NCBI GenBank assembly: GCA_910577675.1
Contig: CAJTOR010000009.1
Coordinates: forward strand, 33,563-97,562
From: an uncultured Lachnospiraceae bacterium
Lineage (GTDB): Bacteria; Bacillota; Clostridia; Lachnospirales; Lachnospiraceae
Direction of reading: 5' to 3'
Length of the DNA: 64,000 bases
In this document: positions 45,297 to 53,917 of the stretch, one piece after another
Numbering within the stretch: the stretch's first letter is position 1
Layout: every line of letters starts with the position of its first letter
Notes under the pieces: generated by a model
What the model was told of the DNA's origin: nothing
The model's input: the letters and a program-made list of their open reading frames with translations, nothing else
The model's database searches: none
Translations under genes and position numbers: made by a program

Positions 45297-46241
45297 TTAA
45301 TCCACATCAATTTTTATCATGTCCTCCCGGTAAATATCTATTTCCCCACCGCGATATTCCTCACGTTGCCAGACAGAAGGTACCACAACAATCTTACCCC
45401 CCCCCGTACTTTCCGCAAGATAAGATCCCCACCAGCTAAATGTGCTATTTGCCATAACAAAATGTTTACAATGACTCATTAATCTCAGTTCCTCATAATC
45501 CGGATTATTTAATTCAATATAATTCACTTTCTGTCGAAAGTGGTAATTTTTTTTGATCCAGTTAATTTCCTCATTATTATTTGAAAAAATATAAAATACT
45601 GGCTTCTCCACCCGCTGCTCTATATAATCCATACCGCGCTGATAATACTGCTCATCACAAATATTAAATCCCGAATATTTTGGTAAAGTATAATCTCCCC
45701 GACGAATATGTACACATACCGAATTACACGCTTCTAATTCTTTGATTTTTTCTTTATTCTGATCGCTTGGCTCCGTTTGTACCTCAAATTCCTTTATAAG
45801 AATAGGTTTTATATTTTTAAAATACTTCTCATTTGCAAAATATCCTGTAACATACTTATTTTTTCTGCTAATTTCCGGAACTTTATAATAGTTCGATGCA
45901 AAGGCTTGATAAATACCTTTTTTCGCTTTACGTCCAAAACTTTCCTCTGAAGGTAACCTTTTTGTTAGAGAGGAAGAGGAAAATACATAACTAACACACT
46001 GAACCAACCCATATAACATACCGGTTCCCTTTTTTGCTTCCCTGACATTTTCATTTAACCGGAAATGTTTTAGTGAATTATTTGTCATATGAAAGCTTTT
46101 TGAAACCCACAAATTACAATACTTTGAAAAATAGGGGTTGACTTCTATTTCTTTATCATGAAATTGTTCTGACAATGCCCTTGCAAATGCATACTGGAAC
46201 ATCTGGTTTCCCAACCCTCCCATCAAATTAAGCCTGATCAT
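45297..46241 (-). CDS. Family 11 glycosyltransferase (alpha-1,2-fucosyltransferase type)
   Basis: 314 residues, usual length. N-terminal LNLMGGLGNQMFQYAFARAL, which is the GT11 signature, the donor-binding VHIRRGDY near residue 175, and the C-terminal FVMANSTFSWWGSYLAE block. GT11 enzymes use GDP-fucose, so this gene matches the GDP-sugar made by the neighbouring fkp-type protein. A G9 run (45397-45405) encodes Gly-Gly-Gly about 30 residues from the end; it is in frame now. The start overlaps the flippase stop by 14 bp. Confidence 0.93.
   Translation of the reverse strand: MIRLNLMGGLGNQMFQYAFARALSEQFHDKEIEVNPYFSKYCNLWVSKSFHMTNNSLKHFRLNENVREAKKGTGMLYGLVQCVSYVFSSSSLTKRLPSEESFGRKAKKGIYQAFASNYYKVPEISRKNKYVTGYFANEKYFKNIKPILIKEFEVQTEPSDQNKEKIKELEACNSVCVHIRRGDYTLPKYSGFNICDEQYYQRGMDYIEQRVEKPVFYIFSNNNEEINWIKKNYHFRQKVNYIELNNPDYEELRLMSHCKHFVMANSTFSWWGSYLAESTGGGKIVVVPSVWQREEYRGGEIDIYREDMIKIDVD
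45397..45405. repeat. G9 homopolymer tract in the GT11 gene
   Basis: Nine C on the plus strand encoding Gly-Gly-Gly. A change by one or two bases would replace the last 30 or so residues of the fucosyltransferase-type enzyme. Confidence 0.8.
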
Positions 46242-47493
46242 AACAAATCTCCTCTTTCTCCTTTAATATTTTCCTGATAAATACTGCAAAACAAGTAAGC
46301 AGCATAGCCTGTACAACGACATATAAACTGGAAGCTCCCATTATTCCATATGCTTCTGCAAGAAAAAATGATAAAGTTCCCACCACTCCTCCAAAAATGT
46401 AAAACTGCAACAACTTTCTTGCATAACGCATAGCAGTAATTACCGAAGTCAGGGACTGCGTCATCGCATTTAAACCTCCCGCTAATAAAAGCACTAAGAA
46501 TTCCTTCCAATAACTATTTAAATCTACTCCGTAAATCATAGACAAAAGGGAAAGCCCCAAATGTTTTCCAAGAACCAGTACAGGCAAAGTAACTACACAA
46601 ATCCAAATTCCCTGTTTCTTGATCATTTTCCGAAATTTTTTATACTTCCCTGACTGCCACGCACTTGATAGTTCTAACAAAATTGGTCTGAATAAAAAAG
46701 AACTTAATAAATTAATCACATTTACTGGTAAAAAAAGAATTGCAAAGTATCCCTGTTGCTCTTCATTAAGGTAATAGTCTATAGAATACTTTGGAAGGTT
46801 GCATATATAGATCAATACAAAACTACTTATAAATAGCGGAAAGCATTCTCCTGCCAGCTCTAAGATTCTTCTGTTCGGTTTCCATCCACCCCCATTTAAA
46901 ACAGGGGCAATTATTCGAATTTCGGTAAGCAAAGACAGAAGGGAATAAACTGCCAATACCACGCATGTCCATAACAGGCTTTCTGTTATAAAAAGTGCTG
47001 CGACAAAACACCAATAAGAAAATATCATCCGGATTACAGAAATTTTAGCTCCGCATTCCAGCCTTCCCCTCTGTAAAAACATTGTGCCAAACACATTATC
47101 AACAGAATCAATTGCACGTACTAAAACAATCAGGAGAACAATACATATCTTCTCCCCAGAATAATCTCCAATCAAAAGATAAAACAGACTTGCAACAAAG
47201 ATTCCAACACTGATCAGAATCCGAAGCCAAAAATAATGACCTGTTTTATACTTATCCTCAACATCCGTAGCCTGAAAATCACTGATACCATATAAAGCTA
47301 CTGTTTCCAAAGCGGCGACTGCCAGTGCATAGGAGAAAACACCTGCACTTTCCGTTCCTGATAACCGGGTCACAAACAATAAAAATATGAATGTTTGTAG
47401 AGCCGAGAGAAAATTGGCCACTATATTCCATATTATATTTTTTCTTTGATCAACACTCCCGTATAAATTTAGGAATTGGATGAATCTTTTCAT
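46228..47493 (-). CDS. wzx: Wzx-type polysaccharide flippase
   Basis: 421 residues, about twelve hydrophobic helices with the MATE/Wzx-like N-terminus NIIWNIVANFLSALQTFIFLLFVTRLSGTESAGVFSYALAVAALE. It would flip lipid-linked repeat units across the membrane. No Wzy polymerase is obvious next to it, and the operon also carries an ABC exporter, which is unusual. A 227-bp gap precedes it with only short open frames. Confidence 0.85.
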   Translation of the reverse strand: MKRFIQFLNLYGSVDQRKNIIWNIVANFLSALQTFIFLLFVTRLSGTESAGVFSYALAVAALETVALYGISDFQATDVEDKYKTGHYFWLRILISVGIFVASLFYLLIGDYSGEKICIVLLIVLVRAIDSVDNVFGTMFLQRGRLECGAKISVIRMIFSYWCFVAALFITESLLWTCVVLAVYSLLSLLTEIRIIAPVLNGGGWKPNRRILELAGECFPLFISSFVLIYICNLPKYSIDYYLNEEQQGYFAILFLPVNVINLLSSFLFRPILLELSSAWQSGKYKKFRKMIKKQGIWICVVTLPVLVLGKHLGLSLLSMIYGVDLNSYWKEFLVLLLAGGLNAMTQSLTSVITAMRYARKLLQFYIFGGVVGTLSFFLAEAYGIMGASSLYVVVQAMLLTCFAVFIRKILKEKEEICYDQA

Positions 47494-47720
47494 TATTCCT
47501 CACCTTTAAACCAAGAATTCCATACCTTCCCACCTGATTAAGTGGCACTTCCGCTGCTACTTTTTTCTATTTACATGCGGACATTTTCTCCTGAAAAACT
47601 TTTGTTTCTCCACACACTAATGAAATTAGCTCAAACTCGGTACATTCCTATGTTCAAACATGAATCCTGCGTTCATTTTATTTATCATTTCTTTCCCACT
47701 TTCTTTATTTATAGACTTTT

Positions 47721-48644
47721 TCAGCGTTTTAATTGCAACACATATCGAAACATCTTTTTTCGATAATCCGGAGAAAGGACAAATGCCTTTAGGCACATCC
47801 CTGCCATCCTAAAATATCTCTTCTGCGTTAATGCTCTCACCCCTTCAGTAAAATATCCTGCTGCTCTTGAATATTTTTCTGCTCTTTCTGGTGTATAATA
47901 CTGTTTTACAAAATTCTCATAATCCCCCAGTTCTTTTCCTTCAAAATATTTTATCTGGCAATAGCGCATCATCAAATACTGTTGATACAGATGATTTCTT
48001 GAAAGACTGCTCATTGTCATACGATATTTCAGAATAATCTTAGGAAGATTGTACAATTTATATCCTTTAAGACTTGCCCGCAGCAGAAACTCATAATCCT
48101 CCCCGTATGGCATCTTATTATAACCACCCAGTTTTTCATATACATCTTTTCTTACCATCAAAGCCGGATGTGGCATACAATCATTAATTTTCATTTTGCG
48201 GTTGATATCCTCTGTTTTTTCTGGAAGCCTGTCCATCGCATAAATTAAATTTTCATTCTCATCCACTACTTCCACAAAACCCGAAATAGCATCCACACTC
48301 CGTTCTTCCATAGCTGTCACCTGCAACATAAGGCGATCCTTTAGTGAAATATCATCCGCATCCATAATCGCAATATATTTTCCACAACTATGACGGATCG
48401 CACGGTTCCTCGTATCATGCGCTCCCATATTTTTTTCGTTTACCAAAAATTTAATCCGCTTGTCCTTCCCCTCATATTCCCGTATAATCTCCTCAAGTTC
48501 TTTATTTTCCGGGTTATCCAGAATAATAATAAATTCAAAATTTCTGTAGGACTGATTTAATATAGATTCAATTGCCTTGCGTATATACGTATCTTTTTCT
48601 TTATATGCTGCCATCACAACAGAAACCAGCGCTCCTTCAGACAT
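47721..48644 (-). CDS. Family 2 glycosyltransferase
   Basis: 307 residues. GT-A core with VSVVMAAYKEKDTYIRKAIESILNQSYRNFEFIIILDNP, the DxD motif in IAIMDADDISLKDRL, and a long basic C-terminal tail. AGAGAGG precedes the ATG. It probably transfers a sugar to the lipid-linked glycan. It ends before a 227-bp spacer that separates it from the flippase gene. Confidence 0.9.
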   Translation of the reverse strand: MSEGALVSVVMAAYKEKDTYIRKAIESILNQSYRNFEFIIILDNPENKELEEIIREYEGKDKRIKFLVNEKNMGAHDTRNRAIRHSCGKYIAIMDADDISLKDRLMLQVTAMEERSVDAISGFVEVVDENENLIYAMDRLPEKTEDINRKMKINDCMPHPALMVRKDVYEKLGGYNKMPYGEDYEFLLRASLKGYKLYNLPKIILKYRMTMSSLSRNHLYQQYLMMRYCQIKYFEGKELGDYENFVKQYYTPERAEKYSRAAGYFTEGVRALTQKRYFRMAGMCLKAFVLSPDYRKKMFRYVLQLKR

Positions 48645-48665
48645 TACCCCTATCCTCTCTTCAAC

Positions 48666-49016
48666 CTATTTTTTCTCCAATTCCCTCACCCTCTTCTCAA
48701 GTACCGCATTATCCTGTGCCAGATCCTTAATCCGCTCCGTCTGCTTAGAAACTATCGCAGTCAGGGACATCGCAATCACAAGGATAAAGAAAATCGCAAA
48801 AACAAACAGCCCATACATCGGGGTTTCAATCCCCACCGCTTTCACAAACGCGTCAAGCAATCCTGGGAACAAAACCAAAATCCCCATCACAAACCCGGAA
48901 AACAGCCAGAGCAGCGTATACTTGAGGGAAAGCATCTTTTTCTTCATAAAATGCAAAATAAGCAGGAAATAAACCACCACGACAAAACCAAGCACCACTC
49001 TTAAATAAACCGTCAT
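48666..49016 (-). CDS. DUF2304-type small membrane protein
   Basis: 116 residues with three hydrophobic segments and a C-terminal coiled coil (LAQDNAVLEKRVRELEKK). DUF2304 proteins are usually encoded next to GT2 polyprenyl-phosphate sugar synthases. Here it directly follows such a gene, so it is likely its membrane partner. It forms one of two GT2-DUF2304 pairs in this operon. Confidence 0.85.
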   Translation of the reverse strand: MTVYLRVVLGFVVVVYFLLILHFMKKKMLSLKYTLLWLFSGFVMGILVLFPGLLDAFVKAVGIETPMYGLFVFAIFFILVIAMSLTAIVSKQTERIKDLAQDNAVLEKRVRELEKK

Positions 49017-49730
49017 CTAAATTTCCTTTCCCCTCCTTTTCCTTCCTGTTATCCGGCAAACCAAAATCGCTATGGATACCTTCACCATATAGTAAACCGA
49101 CCGTTTTAAATTGATCGAGCTGACCCCTCTTCTCCTCTCCCTCATCTGTACTGGCACTTCCTGTACCCTTGCCCCATTAAGGCTCGCCGTAACAATTGCC
49201 TCCGGTTCCGGATAATCGGAGGGATAATCTTCCGCATAAAACTTTATGTACCTCCCGTTCACCGCCCGAAAACCACTGGTCACATCCTTAACCCTTGCCC
49301 CGCAAGATACACGGATCAAAGCACTTAAAAATCTTATCCCCGCCCTTCGGCTGGCGGAGGACTGGAATCCTTCCCCTAAAAGAAATCTTGACCCAATCAC
49401 AATATCCGCCTTCCCATCCAGAATGGGCTGAATCACTTTTTCAATATACGCCGGATCATGCTGCCCGTCCCCGTCATGCTGGACTGCAATATCATATCCA
49501 TGCTCCAGCGCGTATTTATATCCTGTCTGCACACCCCCGCCAATCCCAAGGTTTATTGGAAGGGATAGATAATTATAATTATTTTGTCTGCAAATCATCT
49601 CCGTATCATCTTTTGATGAATCATTAACAATAACATAATCATATTGCGGGAAGTTCTCGGCAAGGTTGTCCACAACATTTTTAATATTTTCCGCCTCGTT
49701 GTAGGCGGGGATGATAATCAATGTTTTCAT
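49017..49730 (-). CDS. DPM1-like family 2 glycosyltransferase (polyprenyl-phosphate sugar synthase)
   Basis: 237 residues from MKTLIIIPAYNEAENIKNVV; an upstream GTG at 49739 was rejected in favour of this ATG, which has GGGGGTGAG upstream. Motifs: YVIVNDSSKDDTEMI, QHDGDGQHDPAYIEKVI with the acidic metal-binding residues, and SRRAGIRFLSALIRVSCGARVKDVTSGFRAVN. The first 60 bases are nearly identical to those of the gene at 50218-50910. It probably makes a lipid-linked sugar used outside the membrane. Confidence 0.88.
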   Translation of the reverse strand: MKTLIIIPAYNEAENIKNVVDNLAENFPQYDYVIVNDSSKDDTEMICRQNNYNYLSLPINLGIGGGVQTGYKYALEHGYDIAVQHDGDGQHDPAYIEKVIQPILDGKADIVIGSRFLLGEGFQSSASRRAGIRFLSALIRVSCGARVKDVTSGFRAVNGRYIKFYAEDYPSDYPEPEAIVTASLNGARVQEVPVQMRERRRGVSSINLKRSVYYMVKVSIAILVCRITGRKRRGKEI

Positions 49731-49735
49731 GTCAC

Positions 49736-50221
49736 TCACCCCCTAACCCAAATTAAGGGATGTACAGGAACTGGTGACATACCCGATATTAAGCGCTGCC
49801 CCCCCCCCCGATCACTCTCTTTTGTACTTGCTTTTTTGTTTCTTTCCTCTCCGTTCTTTTTGCTGTATTTCTGCATCTCCTCCCCATCCCTCCATTTTTC
49901 CTCTTCAATTGCAAACCGCTGGACAAACCGCTTCAGTTTTTCCTCCAGCTGAGAATACCTTAGAGTTAGCGTAAACACTTTCATCATCAATAGGAAAATA
50001 ACCGCAAGAAAAACAAAATTTGCCGGGGAAAAAATTCCCAAAAGCTCCGAGAAAAACTCTGCCACCTGCGGAAAAATGCTGATCCCTGCCAATCCGAATG
50101 AGAGGAGAATAAAGAACAGGGAATCCTCTATCCTCATCTGCGATTTTCGGATTTTTCGCAGGGTATACCAGCAGGTAAGCCCACATACGGCAATCAAAAC
50201 AATCCGTAGCGTAATTGTCAT
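49736..50221 (-). CDS. DUF2304-type membrane protein with a G11 tract near its end
   Basis: 161 residues, longer than its paralogue. Three hydrophobic segments then a coiled coil (RYSQLEEKLKRFVQRFAIEEEKW). An 11-G run (49799-49809) encodes Gly-Gly-Gly and is followed by a tail (QRLISGMSPVPVHPLIWVRG) ending 5 bp before the next gene. It overlaps the preceding GT2 gene by 4 bp. A slip in the tract would change the tail and could alter coupling to the downstream gene. Confidence 0.8.
   Translation of the reverse strand: MTITLRIVLIAVCGLTCWYTLRKIRKSQMRIEDSLFFILLSFGLAGISIFPQVAEFFSELLGIFSPANFVFLAVIFLLMMKVFTLTLRYSQLEEKLKRFVQRFAIEEEKWRDGEEMQKYSKKNGEERNKKASTKESDRGGGQRLISGMSPVPVHPLIWVRG
49799..49809. 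repeat. G11 homopolymer tract in a DUF2304 gene
   Basis: Eleven C on the plus strand inside the 3' end of the coding region. Ten or twelve would shift the tail into other frames; with ten, a stop follows at once. Confidence 0.8.
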
Positions 50222-50910
50222 GTTAATTCTACCTTCTTTCTAAAACGCGAAATAAAAATTATGGACATGCACATACGGAACATATATTCTACCGAGCGCC
50301 GTAAATTCAAATAGCTTTCCCCTGCCTCCCGCTCCTTCATCTCTACCTGTACTTCCTTTACCCTTGCCCCGCAGCGCAGCAGATAGGATAAAGTATCCGG
50401 CTCCGGTCCGTAATTCATGTTATAAGCAAATGCCCCCATCATTTTCCGGTTAAACAGGCGCATTCCTGAAGTCGGGTCAGCTATCCTTTCCCTAGTTGTC
50501 ATTTTTATACAAAACTGGATTACATTGCTCCCAAGCATCCGCAGGGTTTTTGGTTTCCTCTCCGTTACAAAGCGGGAACCGACCACAATATCCGCTTCCC
50601 TTAATTCAGGAAGCATATCCTCGATATACTGTGGCTGATGCTGTCCGTCCCCATCGAACTGAAGCGCTGCATCATAACCGTTCTCGTAGGCATAGAGAAA
50701 TCCGGTCTGCACCGCACCCGCCAAGCCCAGATTGACTGGACAATCCAAAAGCTTATAGTGGTTATCCATACAAATCTTTTTTGTTTCATCGCAGGAACCA
50801 TCATTTACGATTATGTAATCGTACTGCGGATAGTGATTGGCAAGGTTGTCCACAACATTTTTAATATTTTCCGCCTCGTTGTAGGCGGGAATGATAATCA
50901 GTATTTTCAT
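50218..50910 (-). CDS. DPM1-like family 2 glycosyltransferase (polyprenyl-phosphate sugar synthase)
   Basis: 230 residues. MKILIIIPAYNEAENIKNVV, IIVNDGSCDETKKI, LQFDGDGQHQPQYIED and SRFVTERKPKTLRMLGSNVIQFCIKMTT. It pairs with the DUF2304 gene immediately downstream. The 5' 60 bp match the second GT2 gene almost perfectly while the rest has diverged. Its likely product feeds the GT-C-like membrane proteins upstream in the operon. Confidence 0.88.
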   Translation of the reverse strand: MKILIIIPAYNEAENIKNVVDNLANHYPQYDYIIVNDGSCDETKKICMDNHYKLLDCPVNLGLAGAVQTGFLYAYENGYDAALQFDGDGQHQPQYIEDMLPELREADIVVGSRFVTERKPKTLRMLGSNVIQFCIKMTTRERIADPTSGMRLFNRKMMGAFAYNMNYGPEPDTLSYLLRCGARVKEVQVEMKEREAGESYLNLRRSVEYMFRMCMSIIFISRFRKKVELT

Positions 50911-53906
50911 ATTCCTCCCTCTCCCTCACTTTCTATAACTTCACCCGCCATATCCTCGGATACACCATCCTTTCCTGTTTCAGTAAATACCAGGCAATTC
51001 CCCCTACTTCCCCAACCTGGTAGTGCCAAGCACATCAATCCAAGATATGGGACACATAGATTTACAAAATATACATACCTGAAATCCTGCCATGCCATCG
51101 CGATACAAAGTGACAAAATATTCAGCAAAACCGGCAGATAAAAGACCCATTGCTTTTTTCTCGAAAAATATCCGTAACATATAAAAACCATTAAGGCAGA
51201 AACTCCAAAACCCGCACGCCAGAAAATGGCATCGAAAACCCAATTGCCCGAACTTTTCCGATATAATTGCCCCACTATCTTTGTCGCTATATTATTCTTC
51301 CTGTACCAGCCCATGTCATTCGCCACAATCCCGATCTCATATGTGTCATTTGCACACCGCCAGTTATACCCGTTATCCTGCACAATATTCCACATAATAT
51401 CAATCCCGTAAAGCCGATCCTCAATGATCTTATACGGACAGTGAAAGAACGTCCTTAAATACTCCTTAACTATCTTGCCCGTCCCCAATGCACTTACTTT
51501 TTCACCGACCTGGTTTGCAACTGCAGCCGGGGACATATACAATTCATTTGCGCTGTATTTCGAATAACATTTTTCCCATTCTTCAAGTGGCATAATATCT
51601 GTCAGCATCTTCCCTGTTTCCACAGGAATATCCCCGGAAATTCCCGCATACACAATCCCATGCACCAGACTGCTGATCCCCGAAGCTGCATTTACCGGTC
51701 TGACATCCCAGATCGGATAAACCATTTCCCTGATTCCTATCACAATCAAAAAACTAAGAAGTAAACTAAACAGATACGCAGCTTTTTTCCTTGTAAAAGT
51801 CCATACAGCAAATAAAACAGCAATTCCAATAAGTACCACTACCCCATTATGACGAAGCAACCGCACCAGACTTAACACAGCCGCAACCTTAAAAGGATTC
51901 AACTTATTCAGAATATAATCCTGCTCCCCCTCCATACGGAACAAAAGATAGGTAAGCCACAACAGACAGTAAGAATACATCACATCCTTCCATATTGTTG
52001 TAACATAAATCCCATTCGTAACAGATGCTGCCGAACAAACTGCAAAAATCAACAATATCTTGCGGTTAAAATTCCTTTTATAAAAATAATTCAATATGGC
52101 AGTACCAAGACCTGAAAGTCCAAGTGCCTGCATAATCGGGAATCCCGCCAAGAATTTTCCATTTAATGTAAATAATTTAACCAGCATAGTATGAAAAGCG
52201 GGATGGGCATCCGTAAGCTTCTCCACACCCAAAGCCTGATATAGCTGTGTCCTCCCATCAACACATATGGAGGCAGGATAGGAGGCAAGAATATAAAACA
52301 GGAATATCAGCATTTCAATTCCAAAAACACAGATTGGAAATACTCTTTTACTTTCCTCCCCATACCATATTTCCCTGAATTTATTCAAAATAAAGTAAAT
52401 TACCGCGGTCAAAAAACAGACAGCAAACATCATAACCAGTATAATTCCCAATGAAATCTGTACCTTCTGGTTTCCTGTCACATGATAAGTAAAGATATAC
52501 GAAGCTGCCCCTGCTTCCGCATATAAATCAAACCGTTCTATCTTTTCCTGATCCTGGATTTCAACAATTCCCGACCAGGGATGCTTGTTAAAAGAAATAT
52601 ATACCTCCCCCGGCTCGTTAATTTTTAACTCAAGCGGAGTATCCGACAGCCCGAATAACATACCGTTTCTGTTTTCCCACCCCTGCGGCAATTCCGTAAA
52701 CTGTTCCGGTTCATATTGAATCCCGTTGACACTGACTCCGCCAAGAAGAATTTCGGTGCCGCTTGAATCCTCACTCTTTTCACCCGTAGGTATAATAGAT
52801 ACCGTACAGCCTTCCGGATAGGATGTAAAAAAAACTTCCTTCATCCCCACCCAGAAAGGCAGCGAAAGCAAAATACTAACAACCAGCAGAAAAATTTTTC
52901 CTCTTCCCGTTGCCCGGTGTCCCCTTCCCAATTCCTTCCCCTTTTCGGAAAACAGCCATCTTTCAAACTTTTCCAGCCCCATCCAAACGGATATCAATAC
53001 TGGAATCCCAAACATAGCCAGACAAGCAAAACGCAGGCAATTAAGCAAACGATCATTACTTTCCGCCAAAAACCATTTTGCCCCGACATATTGAAAACAG
53101 ATTAGTAAGTCAACCATCCAGATCAAAAGTTTTTCAATCAGTTTTTTATCTTTGTACCATAAAAATACTTGCCGCAAATAATCCTGCAAATGAAATTTCA
53201 CGCCAGCCAGGCAGATACTGAGCCCCAAACAGAACACAATCACAAATACATTTACAAGCGACCATATATCAAGCAGCCAAAACTGATAGATATTATTTTC
53301 AAACTCACAAACATACTCTTCACTCCCCACGCTATATAAATCAATCTGTCTGGTTATCCCACCACGTTTTACAAGAACTTTCCCCGACCAGGAATGCTTC
53401 ACAAACACCAATCTGGTTTCCCCGTTTTCTTTTAGATTAATGGTCTGTACCAGCGGCGTATCCACAGGATAGGACACCAGGGCATCCTTATAATACCAGC
53501 CATTATCCGGCGATATTTCTGTAATATCAATATCTTTTCCATCGACTTCCACTTTGACAAGCCATACTTCCGCGGCATTTGCAGCCTCATTTTTTTCTCC
53601 TGTAGCCACTATCTCAATTTTATTTTCCATCTGAAACCGCAATAATACTGCTTCGCCGCAAAAAGAAAGTAAAAATACTGTAAAAACAGCAGAGATAATA
53701 TAAAACACTTTCCGAAATATCCAATTCTTCCTCAAACCTTTTTGTATCCATCTCCCCCAAAATACAAACAAAATCATCCAGTAAAAAAGGATAAGACAGC
53801 CTGCAGCAAAAGATGAAAATATATCAAACTTATATAATATAAGCGTTAAATATAATGCACTCAAAAAACATACGCAGATTCCTACAGTATTTATACGCCT
53901 TCCCAT
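50907..53906 (-). CDS. Large polytopic membrane protein (DUF6020-like, GT-C type) with two extracytoplasmic beta domains
   Basis: 999 residues from MGRRINTVG, with AAAGGAGG upstream; a TTG five codons earlier was rejected. There are about a dozen membrane helices. Two extracytoplasmic modules of about 110 residues share the pattern TGEK...GW...G...P...KH.WSG.V...DLY (about 90-200 and 375-490). The helix-rich second half has CVDGRTQLYQALGVEKLTDAHPAFHT and TTIWKDVMYSY, features seen in DUF6020-type proteins. A GT-C transferase using polyprenyl-phosphate sugars is plausible, which would fit the adjacent GT2-DUF2304 pairs. It overlaps the next gene by 4 bp. Confidence 0.75.
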   Translation of the reverse strand: MGRRINTVGICVCFLSALYLTLILYKFDIFSSFAAGCLILFYWMILFVFWGRWIQKGLRKNWIFRKVFYIISAVFTVFLLSFCGEAVLLRFQMENKIEIVATGEKNEAANAAEVWLVKVEVDGKDIDITEISPDNGWYYKDALVSYPVDTPLVQTINLKENGETRLVFVKHSWSGKVLVKRGGITRQIDLYSVGSEEYVCEFENNIYQFWLLDIWSLVNVFVIVFCLGLSICLAGVKFHLQDYLRQVFLWYKDKKLIEKLLIWMVDLLICFQYVGAKWFLAESNDRLLNCLRFACLAMFGIPVLISVWMGLEKFERWLFSEKGKELGRGHRATGRGKIFLLVVSILLSLPFWVGMKEVFFTSYPEGCTVSIIPTGEKSEDSSGTEILLGGVSVNGIQYEPEQFTELPQGWENRNGMLFGLSDTPLELKINEPGEVYISFNKHPWSGIVEIQDQEKIERFDLYAEAGAASYIFTYHVTGNQKVQISLGIILVMMFAVCFLTAVIYFILNKFREIWYGEESKRVFPICVFGIEMLIFLFYILASYPASICVDGRTQLYQALGVEKLTDAHPAFHTMLVKLFTLNGKFLAGFPIMQALGLSGLGTAILNYFYKRNFNRKILLIFAVCSAASVTNGIYVTTIWKDVMYSYCLLWLTYLLFRMEGEQDYILNKLNPFKVAAVLSLVRLLRHNGVVVLIGIAVLFAVWTFTRKKAAYLFSLLLSFLIVIGIREMVYPIWDVRPVNAASGISSLVHGIVYAGISGDIPVETGKMLTDIMPLEEWEKCYSKYSANELYMSPAAVANQVGEKVSALGTGKIVKEYLRTFFHCPYKIIEDRLYGIDIMWNIVQDNGYNWRCANDTYEIGIVANDMGWYRKNNIATKIVGQLYRKSSGNWVFDAIFWRAGFGVSALMVFICYGYFSRKKQWVFYLPVLLNILSLCIAMAWQDFRYVYFVNLCVPYLGLMCLALPGWGSRGNCLVFTETGKDGVSEDMAGEVIESEGEGGI

Positions 53907-53917
53907 AAATCCTCCTT

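Noticed and set aside
47494-47720. Short open frames between the flippase and a GT2 gene
   Set aside because: The longest is about 20 codons with no strong start signal; at most a remnant of a lost gene.
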